Of a DNA stretch of 64,000 nucleotides, positions 16,605 to 26,147 are shown in pieces. The stretch covers positions 1 through 64,000 of the forward strand of contig NZ_JNBA01000007.1 in NCBI RefSeq assembly GCF_000760295.1, given 5' to 3'. Both the position numbers and the translations under genes were made by a program. The notes below the pieces were generated by a model. The model searched no databases. It was not told the origin of the DNA and was given only the letters and a program-made list of their open reading frames with translations. This DNA is from Prochlorococcus sp. MIT 0701 (lineage in GTDB: Bacteria; Cyanobacteriota; Cyanobacteriia; PCC-6307; Cyanobiaceae). How positions within the stretch are numbered: position 1 is the stretch's first letter; every line of letters begins with the position of its first letter.

Positions 16605-18236
16605 ATGCCCAGCTCTTCAGAGCAGGTGCTCGAACTAAGCCAACTGCGCATGCGCTATCCCCGCAGCGCTGATTGGACACTGGATGGACTGAACCTAAGT
16701 ATTAATTCAGGAGAGAGGCTCGCCCTGGTGGGCCCTTCAGGCTGCGGCAAGAGCACCGTGGCCAAGGCCGTACTGCATCTACTTCCACCTGGAAGCATTT
16801 GCCAGGGAGGGTTGCTACTGACCGGCCAAGATCCAAGACCATTGCAACAGAAGCGATTGCGGCAACTACGTGGTGAAGCGGTAGGGCTGGTTTTTCAGGA
16901 TCCAATGACCCGCCTCAATCCGTTGATGACGGTGGGGCAGCATCTGCTTGACACTCTCAACGCCCACCAACCAGAAGCTACCCCCAGCTGGCGAGAGCAG
17001 CGGGCAGAGGAACTCCTGGAGCGAGTGGGAATCGGGGCGAACCGGTTCCGTGCCTACCCCCATGAATTCAGTGGTGGCATGCGTCAGCGGCTGTCCATTG
17101 CTCTAGCAATCGCCCTCAATCCCCCTCTGGTCATCGCCGATGAGCCCACCACCAGCCTTGATGTCGCCGTGGCTGGTCAGGTTATGGCCGAACTCAGCAA
17201 CCTCTGCGACGAGCTCGGCAGTGCTCTCATGCTGATCAGCCATGACTTGGCGATGGCAGCTCGCTGGTGCGAGCGCATGGCCATTCTCGATGGGGGACGC
17301 ATGGTGGAAGAGGGCCTGAGCGAAGAGCTGCTTTCTCATCCCCGCTCCGCCATCGGCACTCGGCTCGTGGGTGCCGCCAGGGCGCGTGAAGGCGGTAGCA
17401 CTCCAACTCGCTCGCATACCGCTGCCGTCGTTCTAGAAGTCAATGCCTTGCGCTGTTGGCATGCTCTGGGAGGCTGGCCCTGGGCACCGACCTGGCTCAA
17501 AGCTGTTGATGGAGTGAGCTTCAACATCCGTGCTGGCGAGAGCCTTGGTGTGGTTGGAGCATCTGGCTGTGGCAAAAGCACCCTCTGCCGGGCCCTCATG
17601 GGTCTTACGCCGATCCGGGGTGGCCAGGTACATCTCCAAGGCCACAACCTGCTCAGCCTGCAAGGACAGCCATTAAGGCAAGCCCGTCAGGCCGTGCAGA
17701 TGGTTTTCCAAGATCCTCTCGCTTGCCTCAATCCAAAAATGACGATCGCAGAAGCCATCGCCGACCCACTGCTCATCCATGGAATGGCAAGCCGAGCTGA
17801 AGCAAGGCAAAACGGGCGAAAGTTACTCGAGCAGGTGGGTCTCAGCCCAGCAGAGGACTATCAAAACCGACTGCCTCGCCAGCTCTCTGGTGGCCAGCAA
17901 CAACGCGTCGCCATTGCCCGAGCCCTGGCCTTAAAACCGAAGGTGCTGATTTGTGATGAGAGCGTCAGCATGCTGGACGCAGAAATTCAAGCTGAGGTGT
18001 TGGCTCTATTGCGTCAGCTTCAGAAAGAATTGGGGCTAGCGATGCTGTTCATTACCCACGACCTCTCCGTTGCAAGTGGTTTTTGCCACAGAGTGATCGT
18101 GCTCGACCATGGGCAAATCGTTGAGGAAGGACCCGGCGATCAGCTCCTGCAGAACCCCCAAGCAGCGATTACCCGCACACTCGTAGAAGCCTGTCCGAGA
18201 CTGCCAAAACAAGGCATTAAAGGCATGCCAAAATAA
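16605..18236 (+). CDS. Double ABC ATPase of the oligopeptide/nickel (DppD-DppF) importer type
   Basis: A 543-residue protein with two complete ABC ATPase domains in one chain. The first has [19 protein letters not shown] and [11 protein letters not shown]; the second has [19 protein letters not shown] and [11 protein letters not shown]. The C-terminal parts carry the oligopeptide-transporter-type ending ([20 protein letters not shown]). Fused DppD/DppF ATPases energise import of peptides, nickel or similar solutes. No permease or binding protein is next to it here, so the partners must lie elsewhere. The start is the ATG at 16605; the upstream extension overlaps relA. Confidence 0.92.
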   Translation: MPSSSEQVLELSQLRMRYPRSADWTLDGLNLSINSGERLALVGPSGCGKSTVAKAVLHLLPPGSICQGGLLLTGQDPRPLQQKRLRQLRGEAVGLVFQDPMTRLNPLMTVGQHLLDTLNAHQPEATPSWREQRAEELLERVGIGANRFRAYPHEFSGGMRQRLSIALAIALNPPLVIADEPTTSLDVAVAGQVMAELSNLCDELGSALMLISHDLAMAARWCERMAILDGGRMVEEGLSEELLSHPRSAIGTRLVGAARAREGGSTPTRSHTAAVVLEVNALRCWHALGGWPWAPTWLKAVDGVSFNIRAGESLGVVGASGCGKSTLCRALMGLTPIRGGQVHLQGHNLLSLQGQPLRQARQAVQMVFQDPLACLNPKMTIAEAIADPLLIHGMASRAEARQNGRKLLEQVGLSPAEDYQNRLPRQLSGGQQQRVAIARALALKPKVLICDESVSMLDAEIQAEVLALLRQLQKELGLAMLFITHDLSVASGFCHRVIVLDHGQIVEEGPGDQLLQNPQAAITRTLVEACPRLPKQGIKGMPK

Positions 18237-18567
18237 CGACAAGTTCTTGAATAAAGCCTTTTCGAGCTGGAGTATCATCTCCAAAATTAAACACTTGGCA
18301 TGCAGTTAATGCGTTCTGGCATGTATTTACTCTCAATTGGTTTCCGTCAAAAGTGCAGGAAGTGATAGTAGGAAAAACGATTTTTTGAGTCAATACTTGA
18401 GGCAGACATTCGACGACTATCTGAGTAAAAAGATCAATTTATAGTGATCATAATAGAACAGCTTAAAGACGGGCTTGGTGCAGGCCTAATGAAAGCAGTA
18501 AAAGCCAAAAATCAAGCGAATAGAAGCTTGTTGCCCTTGACACGAAATCATCAAATAAATTTAAAAA

Positions 18568-18912
18568 GATCTTGAGTCTGGACTAGATGCAATCATTCTA
18601 GATGAAAGCCTTGAGCATAGAACTGGTGCCTTAATTTCTGCCCTCGAAGCACTCGCTAGAGACTACTCTTGGCTTGATCTAGTCCTACATTCTCCCTGCT
18701 AGGAACTTGCTGAGATGAACTCAGCAAAGCTTTCTCCTTGCCAAATTGAAGTTTTATATTGAATGGCTGATGGAGATAGCAGCCTAGATATGGCTAAATA
18801 ACTGCAGACTGCCAAAACTACAGAACGTGAGCATGTTCAATCCATCTTGCAACGCCTTGGCGTGAAAAGTTGAGTTGCTGCTGAGGCAGAATTAAGACCT
18901 GGAATCCTCAGA
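18568..18912 (+). pseudogene. Decayed LuxR/NarL-type response regulator
   Basis: One frame from 18568 reads GLDAIILDESLEHRTGALIS (receiver-like) and later a LuxR helix-turn-helix: KLSPCQIEVLY-stop-MADGDSSLDMAK-stop-LQTAKTTEREHVQSILQRLG, then KS-stop-VAAEAELR. In-frame stops fall at TAG 18673, TGA 18754, TAA 18799 and TGA 18871. Each of the last three replaces a position that is Leu/Trp, Gln or Arg in functional homologues, so simple point mutations killed the gene without disrupting the frame. A start has also been lost, and stops lie upstream. The rest of the 18237-19021 interval shows no gene. Confidence 0.75.
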
Positions 18913-19021
18913 GAATTCTCAGATAAAAAAAGTCTGCTGTATGGAGCAAAAATCCTTCATTTGAAGGGTTGAGTTGTAGGACACATCACGCCTAGACCTG
19001 CATAAGCAAATCAATCAGCTC

Positions 19022-20611
19022 ATGACATCACAGTTGAATGTCTCAGTTGCAGGGAGCGTGTGGTGGAACGGGTTGACAGCCGAACTCAACATCACCAATA
19101 CGTCAAGCAAAACTCTTTCAGAATGGAGTTATAGCTTCACAACACCTCACAAAATCTCAGGGATGCCATGGGGTGTCAGCACATCGGCCGAGCAGCTCGC
19201 CAACGGACAAACGAAATACACACTGACAGGACTCGGTTGGGCGCAAACCATTCCCGCTGGAGGGTCCGTCACAGTCGGCTTCAATGCACAACAGGGCAAG
19301 CCACTAGGTACAGAAGGGGTACTGACCGCTGAATTGTTGATGACTAACGCGTCAGAAACTGCAATCACGGTTGCATCATCTCTTGCGGTAAGTGATGCAC
19401 CAGCAGTTGAAGTGCAAGGGCATCAACAGAGCGAGAATGACTCTGCAATGGAAGGAATGCATGCACACACAACCTCCGACTCTGCTTTCACCCTGATCAC
19501 CGAATGGGGTGCATCAAGCGGCAGTGAACACACCACCCACGATGAACTGATGGGAGGACGCACTCCCATTACCACAGAAGCACATGTTGCGTATAACAAT
19601 CTCCGCACCTTTCTCGGACTGGATCCTGCATCCCTAGAAGACATCGGCAACTGGGCCTTCGCTAATAACCTCACCAACAACTCCCAGGCCTGGGGCAATG
19701 AACTCCAAGGTGTTGGTCTCTGGTACTCCATGCAGGGGGCCAAAGTTGGCTGGATCGCCGATGAAAACTACGATCCCCAATGGCTTGCCGATCTACAACG
19801 CAGCGCACGTCTTGGTAGCCCCAATGACGTGATGAGCATGGCGAGGCAGATCGCTAAACCTGGCTTCATCGATTACCTTGAGGACATCGATGGCGTCGAT
19901 CACTTCATCAACACTTTGAAGATGGAGCCCCATTTTGGTGGCTGGATGCACGATAGGGCTCATGGATGGCTATCAATCGAAGACGTTGCTATTGCTCATG
20001 ACATCAACCACCTCACAGTGCTCAGTCATGACCAAACACAACCGTTCATGAATGACACCTTCGATTGGCCCCAGTGGCCAGCGCTAGAGGTTTCTGACCA
20101 AACCGTGATCGACTACTTCCAAAGCATGGTGAGCCTGGGGGACCCACTGGGATCAAACTTGCAGGCTATAGGTACACCGATCAATGAGGAGGATGAGAAA
20201 CCTCAACAGGAACCAGTTGTTCTCGTTGAGCAAAGCCAGGTTTCACAGATTGATCCAATCACCGGTAGCGCGGTGGATGTTGAGGTGTCTGGTGATCTTT
20301 GGTGGGGTGGCTTCACCGCGGAGATCACCATCACCAATAGCAGTGCTCAGCGTCTGGAGAATTGGGCGGTAGGCTTCAACAGTACCCATCACTTTTACGG
20401 CGAGTCCTGGGGTGTTGATGTTGTTACCGAAGAGGTCGCTGATGATCTCTACAGTTATAAAATCTATGGAGCTGACTGGGGTCAGTCGATCGGCGCTGGT
20501 CAATCGATGACTGTGGGCTTCAACGCGCTAACGGGTATGGAGCTGGAGCGTAGCGGTTCTCTCACCGCCGAGAGCCTATGTGCAGAGGGCAGCGAGCCTG
20601 TACTGCTCTAA
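19022..20611 (+). CDS. Protein with two CBM2-like carbohydrate-binding modules around an unknown core
   Basis: A 529-residue protein. Residues 1-105 and 417-520 are each a CBM2-like (cellulose/chitin-binding) module: SVWWNGLTAELNITNTSSKT...GWAQTIPAGGSVTVGFNAQ and DLWWGGFTAEITITNSSAQR...DWGQSIGAGQSMTVGFNAL, with conserved surface-type Trp residues. The core (about 155-385) is an unrecognised Trp/His/Asp-rich domain (WGNELQGVGLWYSMQGAKVG, EPHFGGWMHDRAHGW). No N-terminal signal peptide is visible, so export would need another route. The GC content and Trp-rich character differ from the decayed DNA around it. The match to polysaccharide binding is from module similarity. Catalysis by the core cannot be claimed. 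Confidence 0.75.
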   Translation: MTSQLNVSVAGSVWWNGLTAELNITNTSSKTLSEWSYSFTTPHKISGMPWGVSTSAEQLANGQTKYTLTGLGWAQTIPAGGSVTVGFNAQQGKPLGTEGVLTAELLMTNASETAITVASSLAVSDAPAVEVQGHQQSENDSAMEGMHAHTTSDSAFTLITEWGASSGSEHTTHDELMGGRTPITTEAHVAYNNLRTFLGLDPASLEDIGNWAFANNLTNNSQAWGNELQGVGLWYSMQGAKVGWIADENYDPQWLADLQRSARLGSPNDVMSMARQIAKPGFIDYLEDIDGVDHFINTLKMEPHFGGWMHDRAHGWLSIEDVAIAHDINHLTVLSHDQTQPFMNDTFDWPQWPALEVSDQTVIDYFQSMVSLGDPLGSNLQAIGTPINEEDEKPQQEPVVLVEQSQVSQIDPITGSAVDVEVSGDLWWGGFTAEITITNSSAQRLENWAVGFNSTHHFYGESWGVDVVTEEVADDLYSYKIYGADWGQSIGAGQSMTVGFNALTGMELERSGSLTAESLCAEGSEPVLL

Positions 20612-20667
20612 CGGTTGCATAGCCTCAGCCCACGAAACAGCATCACCATTAGCGCAGCGATGGGGGG

Positions 20668-20883
20668 CTAACGCCAGTGGCCTGCTTTCGAGGCTAGGAG
20701 CTGCATTGTCATGAAAAAATCAATGCTTATGTTCCTTGCTCCCATCCATACTCTCTTATCTAGCCACTGCAAGATGAGCCTCTCAATCTCACGATTTTGC
20801 TTATAGAGAGATGAGGCCTGAGCACGTCTCAAATCAAGTTTGAGCCGACGGCAAAATAGATTTTCTGCTAACTTGATCTTAAG
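20668..20883 (-). pseudogene. Possible gene fragment, 71-residue open frame without a start
   Basis: The minus-strand frame from 20883 to the TAG at 20668 has no stop over 71 codons and reads as a basic coiled-coil-like segment (LKLDLRRAQASSLYKQNREI, then RLILQWLDKR). It is preceded by an in-frame TAG, and there is no ATG, GTG or TTG before the conserved-looking part. It may be the 3' part of a lost gene or chance. The other sequence in 20612-21342 shows no gene. Confidence 0.25.
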
Positions 20884-21342
20884 CTATTAGAAAATTTGAC
20901 TGGTTCAATGAAACTAATCACGCCAAAATGCAAGAGTTTTTGCCGGTAAACTTTGCTGCATTCAATTGCATATATAACCCATTGCCGATGAATAGAATTC
21001 AACCCTAAACCAATAGCCAATGATTCAAGTCCCTGCCTTTTAAGCTAAACCATTAAATGGTGGAAGCTATGACTTGAATCTAGCTCGTATCATCAAAGTA
21101 TTGATTTCATGTGGCAGCAAGCAATGACGACTTCAAAAAGTGGTCTAGGCGATAGCTGGCCTAACATCATAAAAATCAAGCAATTATTTGAGTGTTATAG
21201 GTAGAAAGAAAAGGCTGAATCTCAACCAGAGCTAGTCTCGCTAGGCATGAGAAGTTTCATCTAGAGATTATTTTCATGAAGCATCTTTTTTCTAAATCAT
21301 GGATGTCCATTTCAGATGCAATCATCTCGCACCATTCAAGAC

Positions 21343-22317
21343 TTAGGTTGTGCCTGTTCGTCGACGCAACACAGCCAAAAGCTTCTCAAATAGATCTGGC
21401 AACGGTGCCTCAAAGACCATCCGCTCACCGGTGAGCGGATGGTCTAAACCAAGCTGCACTGCGTGAAGGATCTGGCCAGGTAAATCGATCGGCAACTTGC
21501 GGCAGCGGCTGTAAATGGGATCACCAACAATTGGATGACCAATGTGTGCGCAATGAACACGAATCTGATGGGTGCGTCCCGTATCAAGCTTGAAGCGCAA
21601 CAGGGAGTAATCACCTAAGCGTTCAGCCAATGTCCAATGGGTGCAAGCATGTCGTCCTTGCTCGTCACTGACCACGGCATATTTCTTGCGATCCACCGGA
21701 TGGCGACCAATCGTGGCCACGATCGTGCCTTGGTCGCCTGTCGGAGCGCCATGCACGACAGCCAGATAGTTGCGCGATGCAATGCGTTTCTGAATCTGTT
21801 CCTGAAGTTTCACCAAGGCCTCCTGACTCTTGGCAATCACGATGCAGCCAGTGGTGTCTTTATCGAGACGATGCACAATGCCTGGTCTCAATTTGCCACT
21901 GATGCCAGGCAGATCCGAGCAATGATGCAAAAGACCATTCACTAACGTGCCGTTGCGATTGCCTGGAGCCGGATGCACTGTGAGGCCCGCAGGCTTGTTG
22001 ATCACGATCAGATCACCATCCTCAAATAGCACGTCCAAGGGCATCGCTTCCGGTTGCAGATACGGCAAAGGCTCCGGTGGCGGCAGCCACAACTGCACCT
22101 CATCGCCTTGGCGCAAAGGAGTCTTGGCTCGCCCGGTGATGCCGTTCACGCGAACAAACCCGGCATCGATGAACTTCTGGATGTGTGAACGGCTCTGCTC
22201 CGATCGCTGGCTGACAAGCCAACGATCCAGGCGCATTGGCAAGGGTTTGGGGTAGTGCAGCTTCAGCAATTCACCCTCACCTTCTCCGAACGCCAATGTC
22301 CGTTCGTTCAATGTCAT
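21343..22317 (-). CDS. rluD: RluD-family 23S rRNA pseudouridine synthase
   Basis: A 324-residue RluA/RluD-type enzyme that isomerises uridines to pseudouridine in rRNA. It has an N-terminal S4 RNA-binding domain (about residues 28-85, RLDRWLVSQRSEQSRSHIQK) and the catalytic domain with GIVHRLDKDTTGCIVIAKS, including the catalytic Asp, and LDTGRTHQIRVH. The start overlaps the stop of the upstream GTPase gene by 4 bp (ATGA), so the two ribosome-maturation genes are translationally coupled. Confidence 0.93.
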   Translation of the reverse strand: MTLNERTLAFGEGEGELLKLHYPKPLPMRLDRWLVSQRSEQSRSHIQKFIDAGFVRVNGITGRAKTPLRQGDEVQLWLPPPEPLPYLQPEAMPLDVLFEDGDLIVINKPAGLTVHPAPGNRNGTLVNGLLHHCSDLPGISGKLRPGIVHRLDKDTTGCIVIAKSQEALVKLQEQIQKRIASRNYLAVVHGAPTGDQGTIVATIGRHPVDRKKYAVVSDEQGRHACTHWTLAERLGDYSLLRFKLDTGRTHQIRVHCAHIGHPIVGDPIYSRCRKLPIDLPGQILHAVQLGLDHPLTGERMVFEAPLPDLFEKLLAVLRRRTGTT

Positions 22318-23183
22318 GGCAACGGCAACTCCAGCGCGATCGGCCCCAACAGTGCTCGACGAAAGTCATCTAAAAGCCGTTGGGCCATACGCCCTGTATC
22401 ACCAGAGGTGTGGCGTTCGGCAACAGTCATCAACCAAGCATGGGCATCAGCTTGCTCACCGGCCAAGTTGATGCCGTAACGCTGCTCAAGGATCCCTGCA
22501 ACTACCCCAGCCGCCGCCTGCTTCTCCAACACACTCAGCATCTCCAGGAAGGCGAGGGCCACCAACTCAATGTCATAGGCGGCCTGGCCGATGTCATCGC
22601 AAAGGGCGAGATGCAAAGCAGCCTGTTGGTCATCGAGGCGGGGTGGCAAAACGCCGGGGGCATCAAGTAAGTCAAGGTCTTGACCCAAGCGCACCCAGCG
22701 CAGGGTGCGGGTCACGCCAGCGCGACGAGCACTCTCCACCACCTTCTGACGGACCAAACGATTGATCAGGGCGGACTTGCCCACATTGGGAAACCCCAAA
22801 GTGAGGGCCCTTACAGGGCGTGGTCGCATACCACGGGAGCGGCGGCGCTGATTGAGCTGATCTCCAGCTCGTATGGCTGCTTGTTGAACTTGCTTAACAC
22901 CTGTGCCAGCCTTGGCATCACACCACCATGGGGTTTGGGCCTGGTCACGGAACCAACGATCCCAAGATTGACGAGCCGCAGAGGAAATCATGTCGCGGCG
23001 GTTGATCACTAGCAAATGCTGCTTGCCCTTAATCCAGCGTTGCAGCTGCGGATGAGCAGTGGCTATCGGGATGCGAGCATCCCGCACCTCAATGACAAGG
23101 TCAATTTTGTCGAGATTCTTGCTGAGCTGTTGCTCCGCCTTAGCGATGTGGCCTGGATACCACTGAATTGTTGGAGTGCTCAC
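22314..23183 (-). CDS. rbgA: Ribosome-biogenesis GTPase RbgA/YlqF
   Basis: A 289-residue circularly permuted GTPase that acts in late 50S assembly. The motifs occur in permuted order: G4-like VINRRDM, then G1 GFPNVGKSALINRL, then G3 DAPGVLPPRLDD, followed by a helical C-terminal domain. The start is placed at the GTG at 23183 (protein begins [20 protein letters not shown]), which overlaps the UspA stop codon as GTGA; a TTG 21 bp upstream is less likely. Confidence 0.92.
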   Translation of the reverse strand: MSTPTIQWYPGHIAKAEQQLSKNLDKIDLVIEVRDARIPIATAHPQLQRWIKGKQHLLVINRRDMISSAARQSWDRWFRDQAQTPWWCDAKAGTGVKQVQQAAIRAGDQLNQRRRSRGMRPRPVRALTLGFPNVGKSALINRLVRQKVVESARRAGVTRTLRWVRLGQDLDLLDAPGVLPPRLDDQQAALHLALCDDIGQAAYDIELVALAFLEMLSVLEKQAAAGVVAGILEQRYGINLAGEQADAHAWLMTVAERHTSGDTGRMAQRLLDDFRRALLGPIALELPLP

Positions 23184-23575
23184 GGCACCACCAGCACCGG
23201 ACAAGGGGCCAACTGGATCACCCGGGCTGCTGTGCTCTCGCTATCGCCATCCAAATTCACACCGCGTGTGCCCATCACAATCACATCCACATTTAATTCA
23301 TCAGCTACATCGCAGATCACGAAGGCAGGCTTACCTTCTCTCTCCAACACTTCACAAGCAATCCCAGCCTGCTCGACTTGTTCTCGAGCCCGTTTCAATA
23401 GCACTGCTACAGCCTCAGGATCGTGCATTTCAGGCCGCTCAGCCTGGACCACAGACAGGATGATCAAACGGCTGCTATGGCTTCTGGCCAGTTCTAAAGC
23501 CTTGCTGGCCGTTTCCATTGCTTCCCGGCTCTGATCAATCGGGAAGAGAACGGTTTCAAACATGCGTTTGAACAA
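23180..23575 (-). CDS. Universal stress protein family (UspA)
   Basis: A 131-residue single-domain Usp protein. It starts with [20 protein letters not shown] and ends in the ATP-type signature [20 protein letters not shown] followed by [10 protein letters not shown]. The G-x2-G-x9-G(S/T) spacing is approximately kept (GTRG...DGDS), which suggests possible nucleotide binding. It could start at the ATG at 23575 or the second ATG at 23563. It overlaps the RbgA gene by 4 bp and heads a three-gene operon Usp-RbgA-RluD, divergent from pgk. Confidence 0.88.
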   Translation of the reverse strand: MFKRMFETVLFPIDQSREAMETASKALELARSHSSRLIILSVVQAERPEMHDPEAVAVLLKRAREQVEQAGIACEVLEREGKPAFVICDVADELNVDVIVMGTRGVNLDGDSESTAARVIQLAPCPVLVVP

Positions 23576-23697
23576 AATGCTTGCTTCAATCTTGTCCTAG
23601 CGCCAACCAGATCAGTTCGCCGGCCCATCAACCCAACCAGGCAAGCAAAACACGGGTTAATCTCAGCGGGTTTTTCTTACCGCACGGCACAACCCCC

Positions 23698-24906
23698 ATG
23701 GCGAAGCGTTCACTGTCCAGCCTCAGCGCAGCGGACCTACGTAGTAAGCGTGTGCTGGTTCGGGTTGACTTCAACGTGCCTCTCAACGAGAACGGCGCCA
23801 TTACCGATGACACCCGCATCCGCGCCGCCCTGCCCACCATCAATGACCTCATCGACAAAGGTGCTCGGGTGATCCTCTCGGCCCACTTTGGCCGACCAAA
23901 GGGTCAAATCAATGAAGGAATGCGTCTCACACCAGTAGCAAAACGCCTCAGCGAACTGCTGGGTAAAACCGTGACAAAAACCGAAAGCTGTGTCGGTAGC
24001 GATGCCGAAGCCAAGGTCAATGCCATGGCCGATGGAGAGGTCGTACTGCTCGAGAACGTGCGCTTCTTCTCAGAAGAAGAAAAAAACGACGCCAACTTCG
24101 CCCAAAAGCTCGCAGCACTTGCTGACGCTTATGTGAATGACGCCTTCGGTGCTGCACACCGCGCCCACGCCTCTACAGAAGGGGTCACGAAATTCCTCAA
24201 CCCCAGCGTTGCAGGCCACCTGATGGAGAAGGAACTTCAATACCTTCAAGGTGCCATCGACGACCCCAAGCGACCCCTTGCAGCGATCGTGGGTGGGTCC
24301 AAGGTCAGCAGCAAGATCGGCGTGCTGGAAGCCTTGATCGACAAGTGCGACAAGGTGCTGATCGGCGGCGGCATGATCTTCACGTTCTACAAAGCGCGTG
24401 GCCTTTCAGTCGGCAAGAGCCTGGTTGAAGAGGACAAGCTGGAACTAGCGAAGGAGCTAGAGGCCAAGGCCAAGGCCAAGGGGGTTCAACTGCTTCTGCC
24501 TACTGACGTTGTGCTAGCCGATGACTTCGCCCCCGACGCCAATAGTCAGACCGTATCCATCGACGCCATTCCCGATGGTTGGATGGGACTGGACATTGGC
24601 CCAGACTCAATCAATCTCTTCCAAGACGCACTTGCTGACTGCCAAACAGTGATCTGGAACGGTCCCATGGGCGTGTTTGAGTTCGACAAGTTTGCCGCCG
24701 GCACCAACGCCATCGCCACCACCCTTGCCAATCTCAGCGCTAAGGGTTGCTGCACAATCATCGGTGGTGGTGACTCGGTAGCCGCCGTCGAAAAGGCCGG
24801 CCTCGCCGAGAAGATGTCCCACATCTCCACTGGTGGTGGCGCCAGCCTTGAGCTGTTGGAAGGCAAGGTGTTGCCAGGTGTCGCCGCTCTCGACAACGCA
24901 GCCTGA
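23698..24906 (+). CDS. pgk: Phosphoglycerate kinase
   Basis: A 402-residue phosphoglycerate kinase, which transfers phosphate between 1,3-bisphosphoglycerate and ADP and works in the reductive direction in the Calvin cycle. Visible signatures are the substrate-binding [40 protein letters not shown], and the C-terminal nucleotide loop [13 protein letters not shown]. The ATG at 23698 (MAKRSLSSL) is chosen over an upstream frame extension that lacks family similarity. A terminator follows. Confidence 0.98.
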   Translation: MAKRSLSSLSAADLRSKRVLVRVDFNVPLNENGAITDDTRIRAALPTINDLIDKGARVILSAHFGRPKGQINEGMRLTPVAKRLSELLGKTVTKTESCVGSDAEAKVNAMADGEVVLLENVRFFSEEEKNDANFAQKLAALADAYVNDAFGAAHRAHASTEGVTKFLNPSVAGHLMEKELQYLQGAIDDPKRPLAAIVGGSKVSSKIGVLEALIDKCDKVLIGGGMIFTFYKARGLSVGKSLVEEDKLELAKELEAKAKAKGVQLLLPTDVVLADDFAPDANSQTVSIDAIPDGWMGLDIGPDSINLFQDALADCQTVIWNGPMGVFEFDKFAAGTNAIATTLANLSAKGCCTIIGGGDSVAAVEKAGLAEKMSHISTGGGASLELLEGKVLPGVAALDNAA

Positions 24907-24954
24907 TCACAGGCAAACAGGCAATTTCACACCGCCCGAACCCTTCGCCGATTC

Positions 24955-24981
24955 AGCCGCTCCCTCGGGGGCGGCTTTTTT
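24955..24981 (+). terminator. Terminator between pgk and the HupE cluster
   Basis: A stem of about 10 bp (AGCCGCTCCC / GGGGGCGGCT, one wobble) is followed by TTTTTT. It ends pgk transcription and stands just before the 3' end of the minus-strand membrane-protein cluster. Confidence 0.8.
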
Positions 24982-24999
24982 GGTTCTGCAGCGTGCCGA

Positions 25000-25551
25000 T
25001 CAAGCTTTGAAGAGCAGTCCGAGAGACAACAACCCGGCAGCAGCGATCCAGCTGCCCGCCACACGAACCGCAATGCAAAAACCGGTGCTGCGGGTTGCCG
25101 CTACCTGAGCGCTGATCAACACCGACAGCACCGCCACAGCACTGACCACCCCCAACACATCCAGAGGCAACCCGCTCGGAGCGGGGGGCATCGTGAACCC
25201 ATTGATCAGGCCGAAGAGCAAACCTGAGCCGGCCACCGTGAACGCAAGCACCTGAGCAGACAGGCGCAGAGACAGCGCCACCAGCACACCCACCAGGGTG
25301 AACAGCACGGTGGTGAGCAGCGCAAGCGTGAGATCCAGACCCCAACGCTGACCCACGGCAAGCCCGATCCCCCAACTCAACGGCAGAAGCGTCAGTAATA
25401 GACGTCCACCCTGTGGGCCCTGCTGACCCGCGAGCAACGCCAGCCCCAGCACGAGCAACAGATCCGAGGGCGTCAGGAACAGGTGAGCGATGCCGTCGTA
25501 GAAGCCGCCAAAACCGGTCTGCATCAAGTGAGCGAACAGCAGAGGCATCAC
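25000..25551 (-). CDS. HupE/UreJ-like membrane protein (third of three)
   Basis: A 183-residue, almost wholly hydrophobic protein with about five or six membrane spans. The N-terminus carries the HupE-like first-span motif with a short His pattern (FAHLMQTGFGGFYDGIAHLF). HupE/UreJ proteins are nickel/cobalt permeases in hydrogenase or urease clusters. It overlaps the upstream HupE gene by 4 bp and ends a five-gene minus-strand operon. Metal transport is inferred from family only. Confidence 0.7.
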   Translation of the reverse strand: MMPLLFAHLMQTGFGGFYDGIAHLFLTPSDLLLVLGLALLAGQQGPQGGRLLLTLLPLSWGIGLAVGQRWGLDLTLALLTTVLFTLVGVLVALSLRLSAQVLAFTVAGSGLLFGLINGFTMPPAPSGLPLDVLGVVSAVAVLSVLISAQVAATRSTGFCIAVRVAGSWIAAAGLLSLGLLFKA

Positions 25552-26147
25552 GCTCCTCCCAACTGAACCAATGACCAGACCCCCACCACCGCGATGACGG
25601 CACCGACCACCTGAAGCAGGCGATGCCCCCAGGCCAGACGACGCGCTTCACCCAGGCCGATCCCCACCAGATGCAGCAAACCAGTGGCTCCGACAAACGC
25701 CAGGCTGAACAGCAGTGCATCGGCACCATCCGGGAGCTCCATGCCATGGGCATAGCCGTGCAACAACGCGAACAAGCCCACGAGCACAGCAGCCACCGTG
25801 AGCGGAAGTCGCTGCTGCAGCATCACCAAGACCCCCAGCACCAGGGCCGACAGGGCAATGCCGGTCTCCACCCCTGGCAAAGGCAGATCGAGCAGACCCA
25901 GGACGCCTCCGAAGGCCATCACCATCGGGAACGCCACGGGCAGCAGCCAGATCGCCGGTGCTCCCAAAACCGCGCCCCAGAGGCCAACGGCCACCATCGC
26001 CACCACATGATCGATTCCGGTCACGGGATGGAGCAGTCCAGCCATCACGCTGCTGGCTCCACCTTCTGGCACATGGGCCAATGCACCGGAAGGAAGCAGC
26101 GACAACAGCAGAGCCAGAACCAACCAACGCCAACGCATCTCAAACAC
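25548..26147 (-). CDS. hupE: HupE/UreJ family membrane protein
   Basis: A 199-residue protein with a signal-like first segment followed by about six membrane spans. It shows the family metal-site motif HPVTGIDHVVAMVAVGLWGA (HPxxGxDH) and a second His cluster, LLHGYAHGMELP. Members transport nickel or cobalt. No hydrogenase or urease gene is in this window, so in a marine picocyanobacterium a nickel need such as Ni-superoxide dismutase would be a plausible customer (inference). It overlaps both neighbours by 4-8 bp. Confidence 0.85.
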   Translation of the reverse strand: MFEMRWRWLVLALLLSLLPSGALAHVPEGGASSVMAGLLHPVTGIDHVVAMVAVGLWGAVLGAPAIWLLPVAFPMVMAFGGVLGLLDLPLPGVETGIALSALVLGVLVMLQQRLPLTVAAVLVGLFALLHGYAHGMELPDGADALLFSLAFVGATGLLHLVGIGLGEARRLAWGHRLLQVVGAVIAVVGVWSLVQLGGA

